DNA of 9,760 nucleotides from Pseudomonadota bacterium (GCA_947474905.1 CANJKQ010000011.1:1-9760), one strand, 5' to 3'. Numbered from the stretch's first letter, positions 1 through 6,779 are shown. Notes: generated from the letters alone by a model not told the origin. A program made the numbers and translations.

Positions 1-661
1 CCTGCATCAGCTTGACCTTGTCGGGCCAATGCTCAAGCGCGTCGAGCCCGGTCAGCAGGTCATCGGCGAAATCGGTGATCTTGAGGAACCATTGGCTGAG
101 CTTGCGACGCTCAACCAGCGCGCCCGATCGCCAGCCGCGCCCGTCGATCACCTGCTCATTGGCGAGCACGGTCATGTCGACCGGGTCCCAATTGACCGAT
201 GATTCCTTGCGATAAACCAGCCCCGCCGCGAACAGATCAAGGAACAGCGCCTGCTCGTGGCCGTAATAATCAGGCTCGCACGTTGCCAGTTCGCGCGTCC
301 AATCAAGCGCGAAGCCCAGCCGCTTCAGCTGCGCGCGCATCGTTGCGATGTTGGCGCGCGTCCAGTCGCCGGGATGGACCTTCTTTTCCATCGCGGCGTT
401 CTCGGCGGGCATGCCGAACGCGTCCCACCCCATCGGGTGAAGGACTTCCATGCCCTGCATCCGGCGGAAGCGCGCCAGCACGTCGCCCATCGTATAATTG
501 CGGACATGCCCCATATGGATGCGCCCCGATGGATAGGGGAACATCTCAAGCACATAGGATCGGGGCTTGGCGCTGTGGCTGTCGGCGGCAAAGGTGCGGC
601 GCTCTTCCCACAGCTTTTGCCAGGCCGCGTCAGCCTTCAGCGCGTTGAAGCGCGACGCCAT
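1..661 (-). CDS. leuS: Leucyl-tRNA synthetase, N-terminal part (3' end outside window)
   Basis: Class I aminoacyl-tRNA synthetase that charges tRNA-Leu with leucine in the cytoplasm. The window holds the first 220 codons of a protein usually near 850 residues, and the frame runs open off the left edge. The HIGH-type ATP-binding motif is visible as [16 protein letters not shown] (HMGH at residues 49-52), followed by [16 protein letters not shown] and [19 protein letters not shown], all strongly LeuS-like. The small zinc-knuckle region that carries cysteines in the E. coli enzyme has none here ([13 protein letters not shown]). The KMSKS motif and most of the editing domain lie outside the window. 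The start ATG at 659-661 has no strong Shine-Dalgarno, but it lies only 18 bases after the stop of the DUF3576 lipoprotein gene, so the two are probably co-transcribed and coupled. The assignment is secure. Confidence 0.97.
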   Translation of the reverse strand, partial: MASRFNALKADAAWQKLWEERRTFAADSHSAKPRSYVLEMFPYPSGRIHMGHVRNYTMGDVLARFRRMQGMEVLHPMGWDAFGMPAENAAMEKKVHPGDWTRANIATMRAQLKRLGFALDWTRELATCEPDYYGHEQALFLDLFAAGLVYRKESSVNWDPVDMTVLANEQVIDGRGWRSGALVERRKLSQWFLKITDFADDLLTGLDALEHWPDKVKLMQ

Positions 662-679
662 TGGACAGGATGCTTTCGG

Positions 680-1117
680 CTATTTGATCGACGCGGCACG
701 CCGCAAGTCGCGGGCGCGCGTCAGGATCAGGTCTTCCATCCGTTGCGACGTTGCCGCTTCGACCGGGGCGCCGACCCATTCGCCATTGCGATTGATCTGG
801 CGCTGCACCGCGACGCGCACCGCATCGGCGCGCAGATCCTGGTCGAGCACCGTCACCGTCACCTTGACGCGCTCGGCAGGCACCGCCGGGTTGGCGTACC
901 AATCGGTGACGATGACGCCGCCGTTCGAATCGGTCTGCACCAGCGGCATGAACGACACCGTATCGAGCGCGGCGCGCCACAGATAGGCATTCACCCCAAT
1001 GGAGGTGATGCGGGCTGGCGCCAGCGTGTCCTTGGGGTGGCGTTTATGGAACACGCAAGCCGACAGCGACGCGGCGATCGTGACCATCAGCGCGAGACGC
1101 AGCAAGCGGCGGTTCAT
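680..1117 (-). CDS. DUF3576 family lipoprotein
   Basis: A 145-residue predicted lipoprotein of the DUF3576 family, whose function is unknown. A basic N-terminus (MNRRLLR) leads into a short hydrophobic stretch and the lipobox LSAC, with the lipidated cysteine at residue 21. The mature part contains PARITSIGVNAYLWRAALDT and ends with a basic helix-like segment (ILTRARDLRRAASIK). Family membership comes from recognition of this sequence style and of the conserved position just upstream of leuS in sphingomonads. In-frame ATGs lie at 1123 and 1135 (first bases on this strand). I chose 1117 because AGGA sits 8 bases upstream and because it gives a compact signal peptide. A promoter at 1161-1188 probably drives this gene and leuS. 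A role in the envelope is inferred from the lipobox only. Confidence 0.86.
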   Translation of the reverse strand: MNRRLLRLALMVTIAASLSACVFHKRHPKDTLAPARITSIGVNAYLWRAALDTVSFMPLVQTDSNGGVIVTDWYANPAVPAERVKVTVTVLDQDLRADAVRVAVQRQINRNGEWVGAPVEAATSQRMEDLILTRARDLRRAASIK

Positions 1118-1160
1118 CGGCATTTTCCTGATCATTCCCGGGCAAACAGACCCGGTGACT

Positions 1161-1188
1161 TCTATAGATGCTCCCGCGCGCGCCGCAA
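1161..1188 (-). promoter_or_regulatory. Candidate sigma-70 promoter for the DUF3576-leuS unit
   Basis: On the minus strand, a -35 element TTGCGG (1188-1183) and a -10 element TATAGA (1166-1161) are separated by 16 bases. Initiation would fall near 1154, giving a leader of about 37 bases before the lipoprotein ATG at 1117. The -10 is good and the -35 matches TTGACA at four of six positions. No other strong candidate was seen on this strand in the 195-base gap. Confidence 0.5.
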
Positions 1189-1301
1189 GACTCGCCACGG
1201 GAGCGGGGTGGCGCTGTGGACCATGTGCAACAGTTGCGACGAAAATGCGGCAGACGGTGGTGTTCGCTCCCTAAATCATGCTAGCGCCATCATGGCAAAA
1301 C

Positions 1302-1306
1302 AAGGG
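1302..1306 (+). promoter_or_regulatory. Ribosome binding site fixing a GTG start
   Basis: AAGGG lies 6 bases before the GTG at 1313-1315. The in-frame ATG at 1292 has no purine-rich sequence before it. This argues that the exported-protein gene starts at the GTG and not at the upstream ATG. Confidence 0.65.
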
Positions 1307-1312
1307 CTTCTC

Positions 1313-2047
1313 GTGCGTAACGTGCGTATCACTGGCAAAACCTTGGCGATCGCTGCGGGGCCATTGCTCCTCGGCGCCGCTTTTGCCGTGCCTGCGATCG
1401 GCGCCGAACAAGCCGCTCCCGCTTCAAACGCACGCGAATCGCTGCAGCCAGCGCTCAGCTTCAATCATTTCACGCCTGCCGTCGTCGACCCCAAGCTTGC
1501 CGCGTTGCTCGCGCGCGCGGGGTTGAGCGGGCAGGATTTCCACTTCACCCCCGCCCAGTCGCGTCGCGCCGGTCCCCGCGCGGTGACGGTGGCGGTCCGC
1601 GCGCGGACGTCGGTTGCGGCGCAGGAAGCGCGGCTGTTGCGCACCGATGTGCCTGAATCCGCCACGGTCGGGCTGAAACCGATCGCGTATAATCTCGGCG
1701 TCTCGGTTGGCTGGAAGCGATTCGCGGTTTCGGGCGATGTTACCCGGATCGACTTGTCGGGCCTGCCCGGCAGCCGTGAGGCCGCCGATGTCGGGGTCAG
1801 CTTTGCTGCACGCCGCTTCACCGGTCGCGTCGTCGCCAGCGCTGATCGGCCATTGGCCGACAGCCCCAAGGCGGGCAGCGACGGCCCAAGCTATTCAGTG
1901 GATGTCGGCGGGTCCTATTCGATTTCGCGGCGTATCGATTTGACGGCGGGCGTCCGGTACAAATCGCAGAATTTCAGGCTCGACCGGGTGAGCGATGATC
2001 GTCGCGACAGCCAGGCGGTCTATGTCGGTACCGCGCTGCGATTCTGA
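1313..2047 (+). CDS. Exported protein with outer-membrane beta-barrel features, unknown function
   Basis: A 244-residue protein that I cannot assign to a named family. The N-terminus is basic (residues 1-9), then hydrophobic (LAIAAGPLLLGAAFAVPA), with a likely signal-peptidase I site after IGA at residue 31. A spacer with several Ala/Leu-rich segments and an Arg-rich patch follows. From about residue 115 the sequence alternates polar and hydrophobic residues in strand-like blocks with turn-like gaps (YNLGVSVGWKRFAVSGDV, ADVGVSFAARRFTGRVVAS, YSVDVGGSYSISRRIDLTAG), ending in QAVYVGTALRF. The terminal Phe is the classic signal for BAM-dependent insertion, so a small outer-membrane barrel is the best inference. 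A GTG start with AAGGG 6 bases upstream is preferred over the ATG at 1292. It converges on the ThiE-like gene with only 13 bases between stops and no visible terminator. Confidence 0.72.
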   Translation: MRNVRITGKTLAIAAGPLLLGAAFAVPAIGAEQAAPASNARESLQPALSFNHFTPAVVDPKLAALLARAGLSGQDFHFTPAQSRRAGPRAVTVAVRARTSVAAQEARLLRTDVPESATVGLKPIAYNLGVSVGWKRFAVSGDVTRIDLSGLPGSREAADVGVSFAARRFTGRVVASADRPLADSPKAGSDGPSYSVDVGGSYSISRRIDLTAGVRYKSQNFRLDRVSDDRRDSQAVYVGTALRF

Positions 2048-2060
2048 ACCCTCGCCAACG

Positions 2061-2603
2061 TCAGCGCCAGGCGTCGATCCCGGCCCAGCCATAAAAGCCT
2101 GCGGATAACAGCCAGCGCTGGTGCGACTGGTCGATCCCGCCCAGAGCAATGATCGGCACCTTAACGCCCGCCACGGTAATCAGCGCGCGCACCCGCCCCA
2201 ATGGCCGCGCCCCCGGGTGCGATCGTGTCGCGAAAACCGGCGAGATCAGGATGATATCCGCGCCCGCCCGCACACCCGCCATCACCTCACGGCGATTATG
2301 CGCGGGCCAGCTGCGCAGTCCGGCCGCGCGCTTGTTGATCCGGCCATGGATGCCGGCTTCGCCTCGCCCCAACCGCTCATCGCCCGCCCGCACCAGCACC
2401 AGTCCGCGCCGTCGGGCAATGGCGGCAACGCGCTCAAACATGGCGCGCCGCGCCGCCTTGGGCAGCGAATAATGCCGGAAAATCACGCCCGCGCCGCGCG
2501 GTAGCCGCTCCAGCGCGGGCCAAAGGTCATCACCCATCCGCTCGTCGGTCATCAGCCAGCATTGCGGCAGAAAGGGGCGGTGAACGGTGTGGCGGCGGGG
2601 CAT
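2061..2603 (-). CDS. ThiE/TenI-like protein (thiamine phosphate synthase superfamily)
   Basis: A 180-residue TIM-barrel protein of the ThiE/TenI type, somewhat shorter than typical ThiE (about 210). Visible hallmarks are GVIFRHYSLP near residue 40 (first barrel strands), GEAGIHGR near 81-88 (compare DGVHLG in ThiE), AGADIILISPVFATRSHPGA at 113-132 (compare GADYVGxGPvFxTxTK) and VPIIALGGID at 149-158 (phosphate-binding strand). Known ThiE enzymes use a Lys after the conserved Thr and Mg-binding acidic residues in the ND and GQxD segments. Here the Lys position reads TRSHPG and the acidic positions are only partly kept, so catalysis as ThiE is doubtful and a TenI-like or other role is possible. 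The ATG at 2603 follows AGAGG with 5-base spacing. An ATG at 2627 is in frame but poorly supported and would overlap yggS. The gene is divergent from yggS across 22 bases. Confidence 0.8.
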   Translation of the reverse strand: MPRRHTVHRPFLPQCWLMTDERMGDDLWPALERLPRGAGVIFRHYSLPKAARRAMFERVAAIARRRGLVLVRAGDERLGRGEAGIHGRINKRAAGLRSWPAHNRREVMAGVRAGADIILISPVFATRSHPGARPLGRVRALITVAGVKVPIIALGGIDQSHQRWLLSAGFYGWAGIDAWR

Positions 2604-2625
2604 TGCCGCCTCTATAGCAGCCCGC
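2604..2625. promoter_or_regulatory. 22-base divergent control region between the ThiE-like gene and yggS
   Basis: The start codons of two divergent genes are separated by just 22 bases containing the self-complementary CTATAG (2612-2617). Read on the plus strand it gives TATAGC at 2613-2618, placing a start site almost at the yggS ATG. Read on the minus strand it gives TATAGA (2616-2611), overlapping the AGAGG ribosome binding site. No good -35 hexamer was seen at 17 bases in either direction, so this is a weak candidate, and promoters may instead lie inside the opposite genes. Confidence 0.3.
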
Positions 2626-3294
2626 ATGTTGCCTAGCGAACCTGCCGAACGCCTTGCCCAAATCCGCCACCGTATTGATCGCGCCGCTCGCAGCGCCGGA
2701 CGCGCGGCAACCGACGTGACGCTGATCGCAATTTCCAAAACCCATGATGCCGATGCCATCCGCCCGGTCATCGCGGCGGGCCAGCGCGTCTTTGGCGAAA
2801 ATCGCGTTCAGGAAGCGCAGGCAAAATGGCCAGCGCTGATCGCTGAGACGCCGGGTCTTTCGCTTCACCTTGTCGGCCAGCTCCAGTCGAACAAGGCCGA
2901 CGCCGCCATTGCCTTGTTCGACGCGATCCATTCGGTCGATCGGCCCAGCCTCGTCACCGCGCTGGCCAAGGCGATGGACAAGGCGGGCAAGCGGCCCCCG
3001 TGTTTCCTCCAGGTGAATATTGGTGACGAAGCGCAGAAGGGCGGCGTTGCGCCCGCTGACTTCCCCGCGCTGATCGCCGCGGCCCGCACGGCTGATCTGC
3101 CGATTGCGGGCGTGATGGCGGTGCCGCCGGTCGGTGTTGAGCCCGCGCCCTATTTCGCGTTGCTGGCCAAGCTCGCCCGCGATTACGGGTTGACGGGCCT
3201 CAGCATGGGCATGTCGGGCGATTATGAAACCGCCATCACGCTGGGCGCGACGCATGTCCGCATCGGCAGCGCGGTGTTTGGGGAACGGGCATGA
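2626..3294 (+). CDS. yggS: YggS/PLPBP family pyridoxal-phosphate-binding protein
   Basis: A 222-residue member of the YggS/PROSC (PLPBP) family: non-enzymatic PLP carriers of alanine-racemase-like fold that maintain vitamin B6 and amino-acid homeostasis in the cytoplasm. The Schiff-base lysine is K38 in LIAISKTH. Further family signatures are VFGENRVQEAQAK (55-67), HLVGQLQSNK (81-90), CFLQVNIGDEAQKGG (126-140), AGVMAVPP (161-168) and LSMGMSGDYETAI (192-204) leading to GATHVRIGSAVFGER. Length is typical. The ATG at 2626 has no strong Shine-Dalgarno, and a GTG at 2587 is in frame, but family length favours 2626. A possible TATAGC box just upstream would make the mRNA nearly leaderless. The stop overlaps the start of the HAD gene by 4 bases (ATGA), so the two are surely co-translated. 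Confidence 0.95.
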   Translation: MLPSEPAERLAQIRHRIDRAARSAGRAATDVTLIAISKTHDADAIRPVIAAGQRVFGENRVQEAQAKWPALIAETPGLSLHLVGQLQSNKADAAIALFDAIHSVDRPSLVTALAKAMDKAGKRPPCFLQVNIGDEAQKGGVAPADFPALIAAARTADLPIAGVMAVPPVGVEPAPYFALLAKLARDYGLTGLSMGMSGDYETAITLGATHVRIGSAVFGERA

Positions 3295-3971
3295 TCGGGC
3301 CGCTGCCGGTGCGCTTTCCTGGCATCATCTTCGATTTTGATGGGGTGCTGATCGAAAGCGAATTTCGCGGCAATACGCATATTGCCCAATATCTCACCCG
3401 CATCGGCCACCCGACCAGCGTCGAGGACTCGATGGCCAATTTCATGGGGCTTGCCGGCAAGGAGTTTATCGCCGCGCTGGAGGGGTGGATCGGCGGGCCA
3501 TTGCCGCCGGATTTTCACGATGAGCGCGCGCGCGAGGATGCGCGCGTGCTGGCGGAGGGGATTGAGGCTGTGGTGGGCGCGGTGGCGTTTGTCGCGGCGC
3601 TTCCCGTTGATCTGCCCATCGCGATTGCCTCGTCAAGCTCGACGCGCTGGATCAAGGGACATTTGAACCATATCGGCCTGGCGGACCGTTTCGGAGACCG
3701 CATCTTTTCCGGCCGCGAGCATGTCGCCAATGGCAAGCCCGCGCCTGACCTTTATCACCATGCCGCCGCCGCGCTTAGGCTGGAATCCCGGCAATGCGTG
3801 ATCATCGAGGATTCGCCCGTGGGCGCGACCGGCGCGGTTGCCTCGGGCGGCTATGTTATCGGTCTTGTCGCAGGCCAACATTGCGGACCCGATCATGACC
3901 AGGTGCTGCTTGGCAAGGGCGTCAACGCCATTGCCCGCGACTTTCATCAGGTGGCGGCGCTGATCGCCTAG
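3291..3971 (+). CDS. HAD-superfamily (subfamily IA) phosphatase
   Basis: A 226-residue haloacid dehalogenase-like hydrolase of the phosphoglycolate phosphatase / beta-phosphoglucomutase type. All four HAD motifs are present: IIFDFDGVL with nucleophile D15 and acid/base D17, motif II ASSSST (113-118), motif III lysine K149 in [10 protein letters not shown], and motif [14 protein letters not shown] with E173 and D174 binding magnesium. The region between D17 and motif II (about 20-100) is the helical cap that sets substrate choice. It is not diagnostic, so the substrate (a small phosphorylated metabolite) is unknown. The ATG overlaps the yggS stop by 4 bases and has GGGGA 6 bases upstream inside yggS. 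The TAG stop lies in a CTAG shared with the stop of the convergent ribA gene. HAD identity is secure; the specific reaction is not. Confidence 0.93.
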   Translation: MIGPLPVRFPGIIFDFDGVLIESEFRGNTHIAQYLTRIGHPTSVEDSMANFMGLAGKEFIAALEGWIGGPLPPDFHDERAREDARVLAEGIEAVVGAVAFVAALPVDLPIAIASSSSTRWIKGHLNHIGLADRFGDRIFSGREHVANGKPAPDLYHHAAAALRLESRQCVIIEDSPVGATGAVASGGYVIGLVAGQHCGPDHDQVLLGKGVNAIARDFHQVAALIA

Positions 3972-5038
3972 AATTCGTGGCCGGTGCGGTCGCGCTTGGT
4001 GGCGAGGTAGCGCTCGTTATGCGGGTTGGCGGGCAGAATGTGCGGCACGCGTTCCACCACCGCGATACCTGCGCTCTCCAGGCTGGCGGCCTTGGCGGGG
4101 TTGTTGGTCAACAGCCGCACGCGCCGCTGGCCGAGCAGCGCCAGCATTCGCGCGGCGACGCGAAAATTGCGGGCATCGACGGCAAAGCCCAGTCGCGTAT
4201 TGGCGTCGACCGTGTCGAACCCCTGATCCTGCAGCGCATAGGCACGCAATTTGTTGATCAGGCCAATGCCCCGCCCCTCCTGGCGCAGATAGAGCAACAT
4301 GCCCCAGCCATTATCGGCAATCGCCTTGATGGCGGCCTGCAATTGCGGCCCGCAATCGCATTTCAGGCTGCCGAGCATGTCACCGGTCAGGCATTCGCTG
4401 TGGAGGCGCACGAGCGGCGGGCGCCCATCGGGCTGGCCGATGATGAGCGCGACATGCTCGCCCGGCATTTCGGGCGTGCGGAACGCGACGATTTCGGCAT
4501 CCTCGATCGCCGCAACCGGCAGGCGGGCGCGCGCCGCAATGGTCAGCCGCTCGGCATCTTCATGCGCGTCGATATCGGCATCGGTAACGCGAGTCCCTGC
4601 GTCCCCACCCGGGATCACGAAAAACGCGGGCAAAATGCCCGCCAGCATCGCGAGCCGCAGCGCCGCCTGCGCCGGCGCGCGGGCGCACAGCTCAACCGCC
4701 TCGAATGGGCCTTTGAGTGGCGTGTCCATGTCGAGCTGCGGGTCGGCAAGCGCCGTCGCGACCGCCAGGTCCATCCACCCGGTGCGCCGCACCAGCACCG
4801 GCGTATCGGGCGCGGCCGCCGCCAGCTGATTGGCGAGCTTTAGCGTCGCCGCACGGCCGGCCGAGATCAACACGGCGGCCTTGCGCGCAGGGTCAAAAAC
4901 CGCGAGCCGCGCCGGGTCTGCGGTCTCGACCGCCAGCAGCGCGAGCCGATCTCCTCCCGCGGTCAGCGCAATCGCCCAGCCGCGCCGCAGCGCGTCGATC
5001 GCACGGGCAGCCGCAATCGGGTTGGCTGCATCGCTCAC
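3968..5038 (-). CDS. ribA: RibBA-type GTP cyclohydrolase II with degenerate RibB domain
   Basis: A 356-residue protein. The C-terminal half (about 188-356) is a complete GTP cyclohydrolase II, which opens GTP in the first step of riboflavin synthesis. Zinc ligands C216, C227 and C229 lie in [18 protein letters not shown] with the spacing of E. coli Rib[30 protein letters not shown] and RLLTNNPAK complete the signature. The N-terminal half resembles DHBP synthase (RibB) in outline: AIDALRRG near the start, [15 protein letters not shown] at 129-143, and [10 protein letters not shown] at the end (178-187). However, it lacks both the acidic RENEGD motif ([11 protein letters not shown] is there) and GHTEA ([10 protein letters not shown] is there). 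I therefore call the RibB half inactive. The GTG start overlaps the xth stop as GTGA, and there is no usable ATG or Shine-Dalgarno, so translation is coupled to xth. No FMN riboswitch is seen. Confidence 0.93.
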   Translation of the reverse strand: MSDAANPIAAARAIDALRRGWAIALTAGGDRLALLAVETADPARLAVFDPARKAAVLISAGRAATLKLANQLAAAAPDTPVLVRRTGWMDLAVATALADPQLDMDTPLKGPFEAVELCARAPAQAALRLAMLAGILPAFFVIPGGDAGTRVTDADIDAHEDAERLTIAARARLPVAAIEDAEIVAFRTPEMPGEHVALIIGQPDGRPPLVRLHSECLTGDMLGSLKCDCGPQLQAAIKAIADNGWGMLLYLRQEGRGIGLINKLRAYALQDQGFDTVDANTRLGFAVDARNFRVAARMLALLGQRRVRLLTNNPAKAASLESAGIAVVERVPHILPANPHNERYLATKRDRTGHEF

Positions 5039-5829
5039 AAGGCTAGCGCCGTGATCATGGGAACATGGTCGGACGGCTTTTCCCAGCTGCGCGCCGGCTC
5101 GATCACTTCGTGCGCGACGGCGGCGGCTGCGACTTCGGGGCTTGCCCACATATGGTCGAGCCGCCTGCCGCGATCGGACGCGGCCCAATCCTTCGCGCGA
5201 TAGCTCCACCAGGTATAGAGCCGCTCGGGCGCGGGGACGAAGCGACGGCCAAGATCGACCCAGCCATGCGCCGCTTGCAATTTACCCAGCGCCTCCACCT
5301 CCACGGGGGTGTGGCTCACTACGTCAAGCAGTTGCTTGTGGCTCCAGACGTCCGATTCGAGCGGCGCGATGTTGAAATCGCCGACCAGCAAGGTCGGTTC
5401 GGCGAGTTCTTCCGACCATCGCGTCATCCGCTCGACAAAATCGAGCTTCTGGCCGAATTTGGGATTGAGATCGCGATCAGGAATGTCGCCGCCGGCCGGC
5501 ACATAGACATTGTCGAGCCGCAAGCCATTGGGCAGCCGCACGCCAATGTGGCGCGCTTCGCCATTGGCCTGCCAGTCCAGCCGCCGTTCTTCGATCAACG
5601 GCACGCGGCTGACGATGGCGACGCCATGGTGCATGCGTTGGCCGTGGATGACGGTGTGGCGATAGCCGAGCCGGTGGAACAGCGCATGGGGAAAGTCATT
5701 ATCGACGACTTTGGTTTCCTGCAGGCACAGAATGTCGGGCGCATGATCGCGCAGGAATTTCTCGACAATGGCGCTGCGGAAACGGACCGAATTGATGTTC
5801 CACGAGGCGATACGAAGCTGTTCAGCCAT
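5035..5829 (-). CDS. xth: Exodeoxyribonuclease III (XthA-type AP endonuclease)
   Basis: A 264-residue metal-dependent endonuclease/exonuclease/phosphatase-fold enzyme that cleaves DNA 5' of abasic sites and trims 3' blocks in base-excision repair. Signature residues in order: N11 in [11 protein letters not shown], metal-binding E38 in LQETK, Y109 in [10 protein letters not shown]151 and N153 in [10 protein letters not shown] followed by [10 protein letters not shown]225 in [10 protein letters not shown], and the catalytic D254-H255 pair in PSDHVPM. Length matches the family. The ATG at 5829 is the natural family start but has only a weak Shine-Dalgarno. The gene sits 57 bases beyond a strong intrinsic terminator, so it may have its own promoter in 5830-5886. 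I see only a weak -10-like TACATC there. It overlaps ribA by 4 bases downstream. Confidence 0.96.
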   Translation of the reverse strand: MAEQLRIASWNINSVRFRSAIVEKFLRDHAPDILCLQETKVVDNDFPHALFHRLGYRHTVIHGQRMHHGVAIVSRVPLIEERRLDWQANGEARHIGVRLPNGLRLDNVYVPAGGDIPDRDLNPKFGQKLDFVERMTRWSEELAEPTLLVGDFNIAPLESDVWSHKQLLDVVSHTPVEVEALGKLQAAHGWVDLGRRFVPAPERLYTWWSYRAKDWAASDRGRRLDHMWASPEVAAAAVAHEVIEPARSWEKPSDHVPMITALAL

Positions 5830-5877
5830 GGCCGCGATGTAGTCTCGCCCCGCGCAACTCGCCAGCCCCGGATTGGC

Positions 5878-5918
5878 AAAAGGAAAGGCCCTCGTTCCGG
5901 GGGCATGGAACGAGGGCC
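5878..5918 (-). terminator. Intrinsic terminator downstream of lolA / candidate RNA
   Basis: A perfect 12-base-pair stem (GGCCCTCGTTCC pairing with GGAACGAGGGCC; arms 5887-5898 and 5907-5918) closes an 8-base loop. On the minus strand it is followed by the T-rich tail TTTCCTTTT. On the plus strand the hairpin is followed by GACCTAGCG, so only the minus strand terminates here. Confidence 0.85.
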
Positions 5919-6066
5919 GACCTAGCGTTCGTCACGCAGGCTGGAAACGGCGACCTTCAGGCAACAGGGGGAAAATCCTGACGGGCCGTCTCCGCACTGT
6001 CGCTTTTATCGCGCCCAAGCTGTCGCCACGATGAATGAACTTGTCGGGGTTTGTTCAGCTTGGCGC
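5878..6066 (-). ncRNA. Candidate structured RNA or 3' UTR between lolA and xth
   Basis: Between the lolA stop (6077) and xth (5829) lie 247 bases without a protein frame I can support. Read on the minus strand the stretch folds by eye into three stem-loops. The first has 11 base pairs with one bulged G (arms 6056-6066 and 6011-6022). The second pairs GGAGACGGC with GCCGTTTCC (5985-5993 with 5943-5951), with an inner stem TCAGG/CCTGA (5977-5981 with 5957-5961). The third is the terminator. The second stem is intact on the minus strand through a G-U pair but would have an A-C mismatch on the plus strand, which favours minus-strand RNA. No convincing separate promoter was found, so this could be a processed lolA 3' UTR or an independent small RNA. 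The 5' end is a guess. Confidence 0.38.
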
Positions 6067-6076
6067 GTCGCCCCGG

Positions 6077-6706
6077 TCAACGCCCCCGCCGCGTGGGATC
6101 GACCCAGTCGAATGCATTGCCGGCAATCGGCACCCCGAAACGCTGGTTGCTCAGCCGCACGATCGTGCGATTGTTCTGCGCATCAAGCGCCACCCAGCCG
6201 AGCAGCGTCAGCCCCCCCGGGCCGCCGCCGCCATGGGAAAACGTCAGGGTGATGCGGCCATATTCGGGATGTTTGGGGTCCCGCGCCTCAACCGACAACA
6301 GCCGGGGGTCGACGCTTGGCACGACATGGGCAAAGCGCGCCAGATCATTATCGGGGTTGATCAGCACGCCCAGCGGCGAATTGCCGATCGGCCAACGCTG
6401 TTTCTGGCGGACCGAATAATCGATAAACCACAGCGCTTTTCCATCGCCGACGATCAGGATCGGCACGCCCTTTTCATATTGAAAGCGGATGCGGCCGGGC
6501 TTTTTCAGCGTCAGCGTGCCGGTCACCACCTTGCCATTGCGATCGGTCTGCGAAAAATCCGCGACCATGCTGTCAATCCCGCGCAGATGTGCCTGCACTT
6601 TGGCGAGATCAGCATCGGGCGCGGGTGCTGCGGCGATGGCGATGGGCGCGGCAAGCGCCCCGACGCCAAGGGGCAGCGACAGGGACCAGGCAAGGGATAT
6701 CTTCAC
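6077..6706 (-). CDS. lolA: Outer-membrane lipoprotein carrier protein LolA
   Basis: A 209-residue periplasmic chaperone that takes lipoproteins from the LolCDE complex and delivers them to the outer membrane. A signal peptide covers about residues 1-26 (basic KISLAW start, hydrophobic core, AIAA before APAPDADL). The mature domain shows the LolA/LppRSe fold pattern: HLRGIDSMVADFSQTDRNGK (40-59), VTGTLTLKKPGRIRFQYEK (61-79), ILIVGDGKALWFIDYSVRQ (83-101), then RWPIGNSPLGVLI. A Gly-rich loop (SHGGGGPGG, 157-165) interrupts the later strands. The GTG start at 6706 has AAAAGG 6 bases upstream and places the signal peptide at the very N-terminus. An ATG at 6802 would overlap ftsK and bury the signal peptide, so it is rejected. 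It follows ftsK by 73 bases in the same direction and is probably co-transcribed. Confidence 0.94.
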   Translation of the reverse strand: MKISLAWSLSLPLGVGALAAPIAIAAAPAPDADLAKVQAHLRGIDSMVADFSQTDRNGKVVTGTLTLKKPGRIRFQYEKGVPILIVGDGKALWFIDYSVRQKQRWPIGNSPLGVLINPDNDLARFAHVVPSVDPRLLSVEARDPKHPEYGRITLTFSHGGGGPGGLTLLGWVALDAQNNRTIVRLSNQRFGVPIAGNAFDWVDPTRRGR

Positions 6707-6712
6707 GGCAGA

Positions 6713-6718
6713 CCTTTT
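6713..6718 (-). promoter_or_regulatory. Ribosome binding site fixing the lolA GTG start
   Basis: AAAAGG on the minus strand (6718-6713) stands 6 bases before the GTG at 6706-6704. It supports the GTG as the lolA start and explains why the signal peptide begins there. Confidence 0.65.
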
Positions 6719-6779
6719 GGAGTGCGAGGGAAGCCAGGCCGCTAGGGCCGAGGCTTTTAACGCGCGCTGAACCGCCCCG

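Noticed and set aside
257..1290. Long plus-strand open frame joined in frame to the exported-protein gene.
   Set aside because: Its first 340 or so residues are antisense to leuS and the DUF3576 gene, rich in Arg and His as expected of a GC-rich shadow frame, and the signal peptide of the real protein would be internal.
3526..3546. Alternating GC-rich run (gcgcgcgcg type) inside the HAD gene.
   Set aside because: It encodes an ordinary Glu-Arg-Ala-Arg-Glu-Asp-Ala-Arg helix and is explained by GC-rich codon use.
3977..4843. 288-codon plus-strand open frame opposite ribA.
   Set aside because: Shadow frame: Arg-, Gln- and His-rich without motifs, fully antisense to the well-supported ribA.
5065..5925. 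286-codon plus-strand open frame opposite xth.
   Set aside because: Antisense to a gene with all catalytic motifs of exonuclease III, with no recognisable domain of its own.
5919..6076. 6S RNA (ssrS) between lolA and xth, suggested by AGCCTGCG near the 3' side.
   Set aside because: The stretch is too short inside the possible closing stem for a 6S central bubble, the closing stem is weak, and ssrS normally lies near zapA or the 5-formyltetrahydrofolate cyclo-ligase gene. Kept only as an unnamed RNA candidate.
6729..6752. Small GC hairpin (AGCC..GGCC / GGCC.GGCT) between ftsK and lolA considered as a terminator.
   Set aside because: The stem is short and interrupted and no T-rich tail follows, so it is unlikely to stop transcription.
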